In this document: piece by piece, positions 16,338 to 24,111 of the stretch
How the letters are laid out: the number at the start of each line of letters is the position of its first letter
How positions within the stretch are numbered: position 1 is the first letter of the stretch
From: Crenalkalicoccus roseus
Lineage (GTDB): Bacteria; Pseudomonadota; Alphaproteobacteria; Acetobacterales; Acetobacteraceae
Length of the DNA stretch: 48,693 nucleotides
Reading direction: 5' to 3'
Assembly: GCF_004761865.1 (NCBI RefSeq)
Contig: NZ_SJDM01000024.1
Location: 1-48,693, forward strand
Made by a program: the position numbers and the translations under genes
Notes under the pieces: generated by a model
Told to the model about the DNA's origin: nothing
Databases searched by the model: none
What the model saw: only the letters and a program-made list of their open reading frames with translations

Positions 16338-17456
16338 TCAGCCCCGCAGCAGGCGCCCCTCGAACAGGGTGATGCCGGCCTCCCAACCCCAGCCGATGCC
16401 CCCGGCGCGGTCCACCCCGGCCAGCACCACCCGGCCGGGCGGCAGGGAAGGGGGCAGGCCGGCCGCGGCCAGCGCCGGCGAGAAGGGCAGCCGCACCGCC
16501 TCCACCCCCAGCCGCTCCGGCGCCAGCAGCGCCGCCACCGCCGGCCCCTCCGCCTCCAGCACCAGGCGGTAGCCGCGGCCGCGGCAGAGGGCGGCGGCGG
16601 CGAGGAACCCCTCCGGGTCGGCCAGCGCCTCGGCCGCCGGGAGGCCGAGGCGCAGCGCCGCCCGCCCCTCCCGCCCCAGCGCGGCGTCGAGGCGCCGGAA
16701 CTCCGGCGAGGCGATCGCCGCGAGGCCGAGCGAGAGCCCGGCGGCGCCGAGGCGGCGCGCCTCCTCCGGCCGCGCCAGCTCGGCCAGCAGGCGGCGGTCC
16801 AGCACGCCGCGCAGCCGCCGCGCGAGGCCGGGCGAGGCCGCCGGGTCGAGGCCGGGGAGCAGCGCCGCCCACAGCTCCGGCAGGGCGAGGCGCCATTCGG
16901 TCCAGCGCGGCTCGCTCACCCCGCCCTCCGGCGGCAGGTGCAGCACCGGGCGGCAGCGCAGGAAGGCGGCGAGGCTGGCGGTGCCGAGGGTCCGCTCCAG
17001 CGCCGCGAGGTCGGCCGCCCCGGCGCCCGCGCCCCCGGCCGGCGGCTCCGGCGCGGGGGCCGGGGCGAGCGCCGCCTCCAGCGCCGCGAGCAGCGCCGCC
17101 GCCTGCCGCGGCAGGCGCAGCAGCGCCGGGGGCGCCTCGGGCAGCAGGGCGCCGAGCGTCTCCGCCGCCGCCCGGAGATGGGCGTTCCCGGGCGGGGCCA
17201 GGGCCACCAGGTCGCCATTCGGCAGGGCGAAGACCCGTGCGCGGTGCGGCCGCTCGAGCGGCGCCAGCGCCTCGCGCAGCAGCCGGTGGTGGTGCGCGCG
17301 CCGCAGCCAGGGCGCGAGGGGGCCGAGCCGGAGGTGCAGCGCCTCCCGCTCCAGCCCGGCGGCGACGGTCTCGCGCACCAGGGCGGCCAGCGCGGCCGCG
17401 TCCTCGGCGCGCGGCAGGCCGACCGCCTCCGGCGTCGCCGGGCCGAGCGCGCTCAC
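16338..17456 (-). CDS. Degenerate EAL-like protein (second of pair)
   Basis: The 372-residue Ala/Leu/Arg-rich protein has no catalytic EAL motif. Its C-terminal ~200 residues follow the layout of EAL domains: RCRPVLHLPPEG at the start, RLRGVLDRRLLAELA, SLGLAAIASPEFRRLD, CRGRGYRLVLEAEG and a closing GWGWEAGITLFEGRLL, resembling the last EAL strand-helix. The acidic metal ligands of active phosphodiesterases are absent. It is probably a non-catalytic c-di-GMP or protein-binding relative. GTG 17456 overlaps the upstream stop (GTGA). The family assignment rests on a fold-level pattern and is tentative. Confidence 0.65.
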   Translation of the reverse strand: MSALGPATPEAVGLPRAEDAAALAALVRETVAAGLEREALHLRLGPLAPWLRRAHHHRLLREALAPLERPHRARVFALPNGDLVALAPPGNAHLRAAAETLGALLPEAPPALLRLPRQAAALLAALEAALAPAPAPEPPAGGAGAGAADLAALERTLGTASLAAFLRCRPVLHLPPEGGVSEPRWTEWRLALPELWAALLPGLDPAASPGLARRLRGVLDRRLLAELARPEEARRLGAAGLSLGLAAIASPEFRRLDAALGREGRAALRLGLPAAEALADPEGFLAAAALCRGRGYRLVLEAEGPAVAALLAPERLGVEAVRLPFSPALAAAGLPPSLPPGRVVLAGVDRAGGIGWGWEAGITLFEGRLLRG

Positions 17457-18490
17457 GCCGCGCCCTCCGCCTCGCCCGGCGGCAGCAGCGCCTCGACGGC
17501 GGGGCCGGCGAACAGCCCGATGCCGCGCGCGAGCCCCCAGGCGATCGCCTCCGCCCCGCCGCAGCCGAGCAGCACGAGCCGCCCGGGGTCGAGGGCGCGC
17601 AGCGCCTGCACCGGCCCGCGGTCGGCCAGGGCCGGGGACCAGCGCAGCAGCAGCAGCGGCGCCCCCTCCGGCAGCGCCGCCGGGGAGAGCAGGCGCAGCG
17701 CCACGGCGTCCAGCCCCTCGATCGCCGGAGTCCAGCCGGCGGCGGCGAGGCGCGCCGGCATGTCCGGCGCGGCCAGCGCCTCCAGCGGCAGGGCGCCGAG
17801 CGTCCCCTCGGCGGGCGCCGGCGGCACCGTTCCGCCGCGCGGCAGCGGCAGCAGCGTGCCCGGCCCCGCCGGCAGGGACGGCGCGGCGGCGAGGCGGCGG
17901 GCGAGGGTGTCGGCGGCGTGGTCGAGCAGGTCCGGATCCTCGCCCGGCGAGCCGAGCGCGGCGGCGAGCGCGGCGCGGGAGAGGACGAGGCGCCGCAGCG
18001 CGACGCGGGGCGGCCGGCCGGGGCCGAGGCGGAGCACCGCCCGCCGGCGGAGGAGGCGGGGCAGCGGCAGCCGCTGCAGCGCCGCGTCGAGGCCGGCAAG
18101 GGGGGCGGCGGCAAGATCCGGCGGGGGAGCGGCCTCGGCCCAGGCCAGCAGCGCGGGGGCCTCCTCCGGCAGGCGCCACAGCGCCCCCGCCGCGTCGAGG
18201 CCCACCTCGTCGAGCAGGGCGCGGGCGCGCGCCGCCGCCCCCGCCTCCCCGAGCAGGAGCAGCGCGCCCCCCGGCGCCTCCAGCACCTCTCCCCTTCCCT
18301 CCCGCGCCGCCTCCTCGAGCAGCAGGCGCAGGGCGCGGCGCCGGCGCGGCGCGGCCGGGGCGAGGCGCAGCGCCGCCTGCCCCGCCCCGCCCCCGGCCAG
18401 GAGCCGGCGCAGCCGGGCGGCGAAGGGGGCGGCCGCGTCCCGCCGCCAGGCGGCGGGGGGGAGGGCGGCGGGAGGGAGGGTCACGGTCAT
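17453..18490 (-). CDS. Degenerate EAL-like protein (first of pair)
   Basis: The 345-residue protein is rich in Ala, Leu, Arg and Pro. It shares with its downstream partner a similar size and ending: RALDPGRLVLLGCGG, then EAIAWGLARGIGLFAGPAVE, comparable to the final segment of EAL domains. LRRLVLSRAALAAALGS resembles the LxRLILPRA-type segment in related proteins. No metal-binding acidic motif is seen. It is probably a pseudoenzyme that works with its partner, as the genes overlap by four bases. The start is ATG 18490, close to the divergent phosphoesterase promoter. I do not recognise a characterised homologue. Confidence 0.6.
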   Translation of the reverse strand: MTVTLPPAALPPAAWRRDAAAPFAARLRRLLAGGGAGQAALRLAPAAPRRRRALRLLLEEAAREGRGEVLEAPGGALLLLGEAGAAARARALLDEVGLDAAGALWRLPEEAPALLAWAEAAPPPDLAAAPLAGLDAALQRLPLPRLLRRRAVLRLGPGRPPRVALRRLVLSRAALAAALGSPGEDPDLLDHAADTLARRLAAAPSLPAGPGTLLPLPRGGTVPPAPAEGTLGALPLEALAAPDMPARLAAAGWTPAIEGLDAVALRLLSPAALPEGAPLLLLRWSPALADRGPVQALRALDPGRLVLLGCGGAEAIAWGLARGIGLFAGPAVEALLPPGEAEGAA

Positions 18491-18608
18491 GCGCGGTCCT
18501 GGCGCGGTGCAAGGCGGCGACGTTCCGGCTAGTGTCCGGGGGGCCCGCCGGGGCGGGCAGCGGCACAGGAGCCGGGATCCGGCGATCGGGGACCAGAATC
18601 GCACCGAC

Positions 18609-19322
18609 ATGCTGAACGAACAGCTAGCGCCCGGCTCCCTGCCGCCGGGCCTGCGCGTCTACGCCGTCGGCGACGTGCATGGCTGCGCCGGCCGGCTGGC
18701 GGCGCTGCACGCCCGCATCGCCGCCCATGCGCGGGCGCGCCCGGCGCGGCGCGTGGCGCTCGTCTATCTCGGGGACTACGTGGACCGCGGCCCGGACAGC
18801 GCCGGGGTGCTCGACCTGCTGCTGCGCCCCGCGCCGGTGCCGGGGGCGGAGGTGGTGACGCTGGTCGGCAACCACGAGACGATGATGCTCGACGCCTGCG
18901 ACCCCCGCGCCCATCCCGGGGCCATGCCCTTCTGGCTGGACAATGGCGGCCAGGAGACCCTGGCGAGCTACGGCGTCGACCCCGGCGATCCGCGCCTGGC
19001 CGAGGCGCTGCCGGCGGCGCACCTGGCGCTGCTGCGCCGCTGCCCGCTGCGCTGGGCGGCGGGCGACTACCTCTTCGTCCATGCCGGGATCCGCCCCGGC
19101 GTGCCGCTCGACCGCCAGGACCCGTTCGACCTGCTCTGGATCCGCGAGCCCTTCCTCTCCTGGGAGGGGGAGCTGCCGATGGTGGTGGTGCACGGCCACA
19201 CGCCGAGCCCGTCGCCCGCGGTGCGGCCGCACCGCATCGGCATCGACACCGGCGCCTGCTACGGCGGCGACCTGACCTGCCTCGTGCTCGAGGAGCAGCG
19301 CCTGGGCTTCCTGGTCGCCTGA
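18609..19322 (+). CDS. PPP-type metallophosphoesterase
   Basis: The 237-residue protein has all calcineurin-like motifs in order: YAVGDVHGC (metal ligands), LGDYVDRGPDS, LVGNHETMM, FVHAGIRPG and VVHGHTPSP. This is the small bacterial PPP/Ap4A hydrolase-like group (PrpE/PphA-like), which removes phosphates from phosphoproteins or dinucleoside polyphosphates in the cytoplasm. The start ATG 18609 follows a 118-base divergent region with the EAL-like pair. The HldE-like gene follows 77 bases downstream on the same strand. Confidence 0.92.
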   Translation: MLNEQLAPGSLPPGLRVYAVGDVHGCAGRLAALHARIAAHARARPARRVALVYLGDYVDRGPDSAGVLDLLLRPAPVPGAEVVTLVGNHETMMLDACDPRAHPGAMPFWLDNGGQETLASYGVDPGDPRLAEALPAAHLALLRRCPLRWAAGDYLFVHAGIRPGVPLDRQDPFDLLWIREPFLSWEGELPMVVVHGHTPSPSPAVRPHRIGIDTGACYGGDLTCLVLEEQRLGFLVA

Positions 19323-19399
19323 GCGCGCGGCGGGCGCGCCGGCCCGAATCGCGGCGCCATGCCTTGCGCCCCGGCCACGGCTTGGGCTACCGCAGCCCC

Positions 19400-20830
19400 A
19401 TGCACGGCCCCGCGCCTGTCTCCGCCGACCCCGCGACCCCGCCCACGGCGGATCTCGCGGACGCCGTCCGCCAGCTTCGCCGCGGCACCGCCCTCGTGGT
19501 CGGCGACGCCATGCTGGACCGCTACGTCTTCGGCCGGGTCGAGCGCGTCAGCCCCGAGGCGCCGGTGCCGGTGCTGTGCGTGGAGCGCGAGGTGGCGCTG
19601 CCCGGCGGCGCCGGCAACGTGGTGCGCAACCTCACCGCGCTCGGCGTCGCCGTCGCCTTCGTCTCGGTGGTCGGGGACGACCAGGCGGGCAGCGACCTCA
19701 CCGGGCTGATCGGCGGCCAGCCGGGGGTCGAGCCCTGGCTGCTGGTGCAGGGCGGGCGCGCCACCACCACCAAGACCCGCTTCATGGCCGCCGGGCAGCA
19801 ATTGCTGCGCGCCGACCACGAGAACACCGCGCCGATCCACCCCCGCCTCGCCGAGCGGCTGGTGCGCATCGCCTCCGACGCCGTGGCGGCGACGGCGGTG
19901 ATGGTGCTGTCCGACTACCGCAAGGGCGTGCTGGCCGCCGACACCGCGGCGCAGCTCATCGCCGCGGCGCGCGCCGCCGGGCGGAAGGTGGTGGTGGATC
20001 CGAAGGGCGGGGCGCATGCCCGCTTCGCCGGCGCCGACCTCATCATCGCCACCAGCGCCGAGCTGGCCGAGAGCACCGGCCTGCCCGCCTCGACCCGGGC
20101 CGAGGCGGTGGCCGCGGCGCGGGCGCTGCGCGCCGCGCACGGCTTCGGCGCGGTGCTGGTCCTGCGCGGCGAGACCGGTCTCACCCTGGTCGAGGCCCCC
20201 GAGGAGCCGGGCGGCGAGGAGCGGGTGAGCCACATGCCCTGCGACGTCGCCGACGTGGTGGACCCCGCGGGCGCCGACGACGCGGTGGTGGCGGTGGCCG
20301 CGGCCGGGCTCTCGGCCGGGCTGCCGCTCCGCGTCTCGGCCCGGCTCGGCGCGCTCGCCGCCGGCATCGTCATGGGCAAGACCGGCATCTCCGTGGTGCG
20401 CGAGGACGAGTTCCTGGAGGTGCTGCAGCCCGGCTGGCTGGCGCGGCGCAAGCTGGTGACGCGGGCGCAGGCGATGGAGCGGGCGGAGCGCTGGCGCCGC
20501 GCCGGCTGGCGCATCGGCCTGATCGCCGGCAGCGCCATGGCCGACCTGCCCGGCGTGCTGGCCCAGGCCCGCGCCTGGTGCGACCGGCTGGTGGTGGCCC
20601 TGCACGAGGCCGATGGCCGCGCCGAGGCGCTGGCCGAACTCGCCGAGGTGGACCTGGTCACGCGCTTCACGGGCGACAGCCCGGTGGAGCTGATCCGCCT
20701 GCTGCGCCCCGACGTGCTGGTGCAGGACCCCGAGCACGCGCCGGAGACGGTGGCGGGCGGCGAGGTGGTGCAGGAATGGGGCGGGGAGATCCGCCGCCCC
20801 GTCATCGCCGCAGACACGCTGGGCGCCTGA
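19400..20830 (+). CDS. HldE-like bifunctional heptose kinase/adenylyltransferase, eroded
   Basis: This 476-residue protein has HldE architecture. A PfkB/ribokinase-type kinase domain (~25-325) keeps GDAMLDRYVFGRV, SPEAPVPV, GGAGNVVRNLTALG, KTRFMAAGQQLLRAD and LSDYRKGVL. The anion-hole motif expected as GAGDT reads GADDA, and the TPNRKE segment reads IATSAE. The C-terminal nucleotidyltransferase region (~355-476) lacks the TNGCFDxxHxGH signature (IAGSAMADLPGVLA instead), the SVxRxKG stretch and the KGGDY motif (QDPEHAP). True HldE makes ADP-heptose for LPS from D-glycero-D-manno-heptose 7-phosphate. With both centres altered, this is likely an inactive or repurposed paralogue. No gmhA, gmhB or hldD neighbours. 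ATG 19400 was chosen; an in-frame TTG lies at 19364. Confidence 0.85.
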   Translation: MHGPAPVSADPATPPTADLADAVRQLRRGTALVVGDAMLDRYVFGRVERVSPEAPVPVLCVEREVALPGGAGNVVRNLTALGVAVAFVSVVGDDQAGSDLTGLIGGQPGVEPWLLVQGGRATTTKTRFMAAGQQLLRADHENTAPIHPRLAERLVRIASDAVAATAVMVLSDYRKGVLAADTAAQLIAAARAAGRKVVVDPKGGAHARFAGADLIIATSAELAESTGLPASTRAEAVAAARALRAAHGFGAVLVLRGETGLTLVEAPEEPGGEERVSHMPCDVADVVDPAGADDAVVAVAAAGLSAGLPLRVSARLGALAAGIVMGKTGISVVREDEFLEVLQPGWLARRKLVTRAQAMERAERWRRAGWRIGLIAGSAMADLPGVLAQARAWCDRLVVALHEADGRAEALAELAEVDLVTRFTGDSPVELIRLLRPDVLVQDPEHAPETVAGGEVVQEWGGEIRRPVIAADTLGA

Positions 20831-20842
20831 CCCGGCGGAGGG

Positions 20843-21952
20843 TCATTCCAGCACCGCGATCCGCTTCCGCCCGATCAGGTCGAAATCGATCTCGGCGCCG
20901 AGGCCGGGCCCCTCGGGGGCGCGCACCAGCCCGTCGCGGTCCACCGCGATGTCCTCGACGAGGCCGTACTTGTGCGCGCCGTCGGGCAGCAGCACCTCGA
21001 AGAAGGTGGTGTTGCGGATCGCCATGCAGACATGCAGGTTGGCGACGTTGTTCAGCGAGTTGCCGCCGTGGTGCACCTCGTAGTTCATGCGGAAGGCCTC
21101 GGCGAGGTGCGCGGTCTTGACCATGGTGGTGATGCCGCCCTTCACCGCGACGTCGCCGCGCAGGTAGTCGGTGGCCTGCAGCATGACCCACGGCGCGTAG
21201 GATTCGAGGCCGGTCGCCGGATACTCGGTGGCCATGATCGGGATGTCGAGCTTCTGGCGCAGCTTGACGTAGCCGGTGATGTCCTGCTCGTGCAGCGGGT
21301 CCTCGTACCAGAGGAAGCCGAGCCGCTCTGCCGCGCGCCCGACCCGGAGCGCCGAGGGGAAGTCGTAGGCCCAGGTGGAATCGAGCATCAGCGTGTAGTC
21401 GTCGCCGACCGCGCGGCGCACCGCCTCGCACACCCGGATGTCGGTGGCCGGGTCCTGCGGCGGGTGGATCTTGTAGCCCTTCCAGCCGCCTGCCTTGAAC
21501 CGCTGCGCCTCCTCGGCGTAGGCCTCGACCGAGGCGAGCCGCGCGGAGGAGGCGTAGGCGCCGATCGCGGTGCGGCAGGTGCCGAGCAGGCGGTGGATCG
21601 GCAGCCCCGCCGCCTGGCCGGCGATGTCCCACAGCGCCACGTCCACGGCGCCGATCGCGCGCACCGAGACCAGGCGGGAGAAGGGCCAGAGCGCGGCGTT
21701 GATCCGCTCGCGCTCCAGCGGGTCCTTGCCGAGCAGCAGCGGCTTCAGGAAGCGGATCAGCCCCGGCCCGTCGTTCTCCGCCGTATGCGTCGCCGAGCCG
21801 AGGAAGGCGTGGCCGGTGATCCCGGCATCGGTGCCGATGCGCAGCAGGCCGAGGGCGGAGGCGCCGCCGGCCTGGGTCGCCGCCGAATGGTAGGAGGTGG
21901 GCGGGATGCCCTCCCAGGCAAACAGCGTCAGCGACACATGCGTGATCCTCAT
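20843..21952 (-). CDS. Enolase-superfamily (mandelate racemase-like) enzyme
   Basis: This 369-residue protein has an N-terminal capping domain and a C-terminal barrel. Catalytic residues visible: GYKIHPP (a KxH motif on the second strand), LMLDSTWAYD (metal Asp), WYEDPL (metal Glu), MATEYPATG (third ligand Glu) and HHGGNSLNN (general base His). This pattern fits acid-sugar dehydratases or racemases of the mandelate racemase group. GAVDVALWDIAGQAAGLPIHRLLG split over two helices is a family hallmark. The ATG has GGGGGAAGGGAACG upstream. It is on the opposite strand between the HldE-like gene and glucokinase. The substrate is unknown. Confidence 0.92.
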   Translation of the reverse strand: MRITHVSLTLFAWEGIPPTSYHSAATQAGGASALGLLRIGTDAGITGHAFLGSATHTAENDGPGLIRFLKPLLLGKDPLERERINAALWPFSRLVSVRAIGAVDVALWDIAGQAAGLPIHRLLGTCRTAIGAYASSARLASVEAYAEEAQRFKAGGWKGYKIHPPQDPATDIRVCEAVRRAVGDDYTLMLDSTWAYDFPSALRVGRAAERLGFLWYEDPLHEQDITGYVKLRQKLDIPIMATEYPATGLESYAPWVMLQATDYLRGDVAVKGGITTMVKTAHLAEAFRMNYEVHHGGNSLNNVANLHVCMAIRNTTFFEVLLPDGAHKYGLVEDIAVDRDGLVRAPEGPGLGAEIDFDLIGRKRIAVLE

Positions 21953-22042
21953 GGGCGTTCCCTTCCCCCTGGCGTTGCGGCGAAGCTTCCCGGGCCGGCC
22001 GCGCGCCGGCCACCATACCTGCCGACCTGACGCGGGAGCACC

Positions 22043-22996
22043 ATGCCAGACACCGACGCGCCCCGGCTGATCGCCGACATCGGCGGCACCAACGCCCGCT
22101 TCGCCCTGCTCGGCGCCGCCGGGCCGGGGGCGCTGCACCGCGTCAAGCTCGACGCCTATGCAGACATCGAGGCGGCGATCGCCGCCTTCCTGGCCGAGGC
22201 CGCGCCCGCTCGGCCGCCTTGCGCCGCGCTGCTCGCCGTGGCCGGACCGGTGGAGGAGAACCGGGTGCGGCTGACCAACCGCGGCTGGTGGGTGGACGGG
22301 GCGGCGATCGCCGCCGCGCTCGGCATTCCCGCGGTGCGGGTGATCAACGATTTCGAGGCGCTGGCCTGGGCGCTGCCGCACCTCTCCGGGCCGGACCTGC
22401 TGGCGCTGGGCGGGGGGGCGCCGGTGCCGGGCACGCCGATGGCGGTGCTCGGGCCCGGCACCGGCCTCGGCGTCGCCTGCTTCCTCCCCCCCGACCGGGC
22501 GCTGCCGACCGAGGCCGGCCACACCAGCCTCGCCGCGCACGACGCGCGGGAGGCGGCGGTGATCGAAGCGCTGCGCCCGCGCTTCGGCGGCCACGTCTCG
22601 GCCGAGCGGGCGCTGTCGGGCGGCGGGATCGAGAACCTGTACGCCGCCCTGGCGGAGATCGGCGGCGTGGCGGTGCCCGCGCGCGGCGCCGCCGAGATCA
22701 CCGCCGCGGCGCTGGCCGGCACCTGCCCGGTCTGCCGTGAGGCGTTGGAGATGTTCTGCGCCATCCTCGGCGGCGTGGCGGGGGACATGGCGCTGGCCTA
22801 TGGGGCGCGCGGGGGGGTGTTCGTCGCCGGCGGCATCGCGCCCCGCTTCCCGGAATTCCTCGCCGCCTCGGCCTTCCGCACGCGCTTCGAGGCGAAGGGG
22901 CGGTTCCGCGACTGGCTGGCGCGGGTGCCGGCCGCCCTGATCGTGCGTCCGGACGCGGCGATGGTCGGCCTCGCCGCGCTGGCGCGGCGGCTGTAG
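22043..22996 (+). CDS. glk: Glucokinase
   Basis: The 317-residue protein of the bacterial Glk (ROK-unrelated) family has LIADIGGTNARFALL as phosphate-binding loop, AVAGPVEENRVRLTNRGW, the catalytic Asp in VINDFEALAWALP, VLGPGTGLGVA and PTEAGHTSLA. It phosphorylates glucose with ATP at the start of Entner-Doudoroff or glycolytic use. GGGAG lies before the ATG. A strong terminator follows the stop. It is probably transcribed alone from the 90-base gap upstream. Confidence 0.95.
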   Translation: MPDTDAPRLIADIGGTNARFALLGAAGPGALHRVKLDAYADIEAAIAAFLAEAAPARPPCAALLAVAGPVEENRVRLTNRGWWVDGAAIAAALGIPAVRVINDFEALAWALPHLSGPDLLALGGGAPVPGTPMAVLGPGTGLGVACFLPPDRALPTEAGHTSLAAHDAREAAVIEALRPRFGGHVSAERALSGGGIENLYAALAEIGGVAVPARGAAEITAAALAGTCPVCREALEMFCAILGGVAGDMALAYGARGGVFVAGGIAPRFPEFLAASAFRTRFEAKGRFRDWLARVPAALIVRPDAAMVGLAALARRL

Positions 22997-23039
22997 GGGG
23001 GGCGGATCGCGCGCCGGAGCGGGAGGGGGATGCCCGTAC

Positions 23040-23071
23040 GGGCGCGGGCGGGTGCGCCCAATCTCTTTTTT
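23040..23071 (+). terminator. Rho-independent terminator after glk
   Basis: GGGCGC (23040-23045) pairs with GCGCCC (23054-23059) around an 8-base loop and is followed by AATCTC and six T residues. A second palindrome, GCCCGTACGGGC, overlaps its 5' side. It lies 44 bases after the glucokinase stop codon. Confidence 0.8.
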
Positions 23072-23086
23072 GTTCTTATTCTGTTC
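23072..23086. promoter_or_regulatory. LexA-box-like GTTC-N7-GTTC site
   Basis: The sequence GTTC-TTATTCT-GTTC matches the alphaproteobacterial LexA (SOS) operator form GTTC-N7-GTTC exactly. It lies in an AT-rich patch 72 bases upstream of the VOC gene and directly after the glk terminator, in a good place to cover a promoter. A chance match is possible because the patch is T-rich. Regulation by LexA is inference. Confidence 0.4.
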
Positions 23087-23157
23087 TTGAATTCCCGCCG
23101 CGCCCCGGGCCAGCATGGCGCGCGGCCGACGCGCCGCGTGGAGGAGGACCCCAAGCC

Positions 23158-23619
23158 ATGCCCGTGCCCCCGATCCCGCCCGGCTACCGCAGCGTCACCC
23201 CCTACCTGATCCTGGAGGACGCCGCGCGCGCCCTCGCCTGGTATGCCGAGGCCTTCGGGGCGCGCGAGCGGATGCGCCTGCCGATGCCGAACGGCCGCAT
23301 CGGCCACGCCGAGATCGAGATCGGCGACAGCGTGGTGATGCTGGCCGACGCGGTGCCGGAACACGGGATACGCGACCCCCGCGCGCTCGGCGGCTCGCCG
23401 GTGACGCTGCACCTCTACGTCGCGGAGGTGGACGCCACCGTGGCGCGCGCCGTCGCCGCCGGCGCGGCGCTGCAGCGGCCGGTGGAGAACCAGTTCTACG
23501 GCGACCGCTCCGGCACGGTGCAGGATCCCTTCGGCCACATCTGGCACGTCGCCTCCCATGTCGAGGAGGTGCCGCCCGAGGAGATGGCGCGGCGGATGCG
23601 GGCGATGGACGGCGGCTGA
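23158..23619 (+). CDS. VOC (PhnB/glyoxalase-like) family protein
   Basis: The 153-residue single VOC-domain protein has the start YRSVTPYLILEDAARALAWY-type beta-alpha-beta unit, FGARERMRLPMPNGRIGHAEIEIGDS, VTLHLYVAEVDATVARAVAAGA and the closing DRSGTVQDPFGHIWHVASH, matching PhnB-like proteins (YdeN/3-demethylubiquinone-like fold). Role unknown; relatives bind metals or small ligands. GGAGGAGG precedes the ATG. The terminator and LexA-like box upstream suggest its own promoter. Confidence 0.9.
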   Translation: MPVPPIPPGYRSVTPYLILEDAARALAWYAEAFGARERMRLPMPNGRIGHAEIEIGDSVVMLADAVPEHGIRDPRALGGSPVTLHLYVAEVDATVARAVAAGAALQRPVENQFYGDRSGTVQDPFGHIWHVASHVEEVPPEEMARRMRAMDGG

Positions 23620-23722
23620 TCGCGGCGCGCGCCCCTGGCCGGCGCGGTGGCCGGCGTGACACACTCGGGCCGGGCGGGGCCATCCGGACCGTGCCGGGCC
23701 GTCTGCCCCCGCCGGCGCTTGC

Positions 23723-23751
23723 TTGACATGCCGCGGGGGGTGCCGTAGCAG
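23723..23751 (+). promoter_or_regulatory. Promoter of the F0 ATP synthase operon
   Basis: A perfect -35 hexamer TTGACA (23723-23728) is followed by a 17-base spacer and TAGCAG (23746-23751) as -10 element. It sits 39 bases before the atpI start with no gene between, matching housekeeping sigma-70 promoters of alphaproteobacteria. The -10 is only a partial match. Confidence 0.6.
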
Positions 23752-23789
23752 CCCGGTGCCTTCCGGCGGGGAACCGACGGAGGAGCACG

Positions 23790-24086
23790 GTGAACGATCG
23801 GGACGGGTTCGAGGATCGGCTGCGCGCGGCACGGGCCCGAAGGGGCCTCGACAGGCCGGGCGAAGCAGGCCGGGGCGGCCTTCCCGCCGGTCCTTGGGGG
23901 ATCGGCTTCCGCGCCGGCGTCGAGGTATTCTCGGCCCTTGTGGTCGGGATCCTCATCGGCCTGCTGCTGGACCGATGGCTCGGGACCTGGCCGTGGCTCT
24001 TCCTGCTGTTCTTCGTGGTGGGCGGTGCCGCCGGGGTGCTGAACGTGTACAGGCTGTTCAACCCGCGCCGCGGCACCGGTTCGTAG
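23790..24086 (+). CDS. atpI: F0 ATP synthase-associated AtpI/AtpZ protein
   Basis: The 98-residue protein has a charged N-terminus and two membrane helices (GVEVFSALVVGILIGLLLD split region and WPWLFLLFFVVGGAAGVLNVYR), as in the AtpI/AtpZ family that assists c-ring assembly or Mg2+/Ca2+ handling. The GTG start has AGGAG six bases upstream. It is the first gene of the F0 operon, 25 bases from atpB. Confidence 0.88.
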   Translation: MNDRDGFEDRLRAARARRGLDRPGEAGRGGLPAGPWGIGFRAGVEVFSALVVGILIGLLLDRWLGTWPWLFLLFFVVGGAAGVLNVYRLFNPRRGTGS

Positions 24087-24111
24087 CCGCAGCGTTGGGG
24101 GAGCACAGCCC

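Noticed and set aside
16230-18608. Long plus-strand open frame running into the metallophosphoesterase gene
   Set aside because: The first ~790 codons are antisense to the ABC and EAL-like genes and have no family resemblance. The phosphoesterase motifs begin only after ATG 18609.
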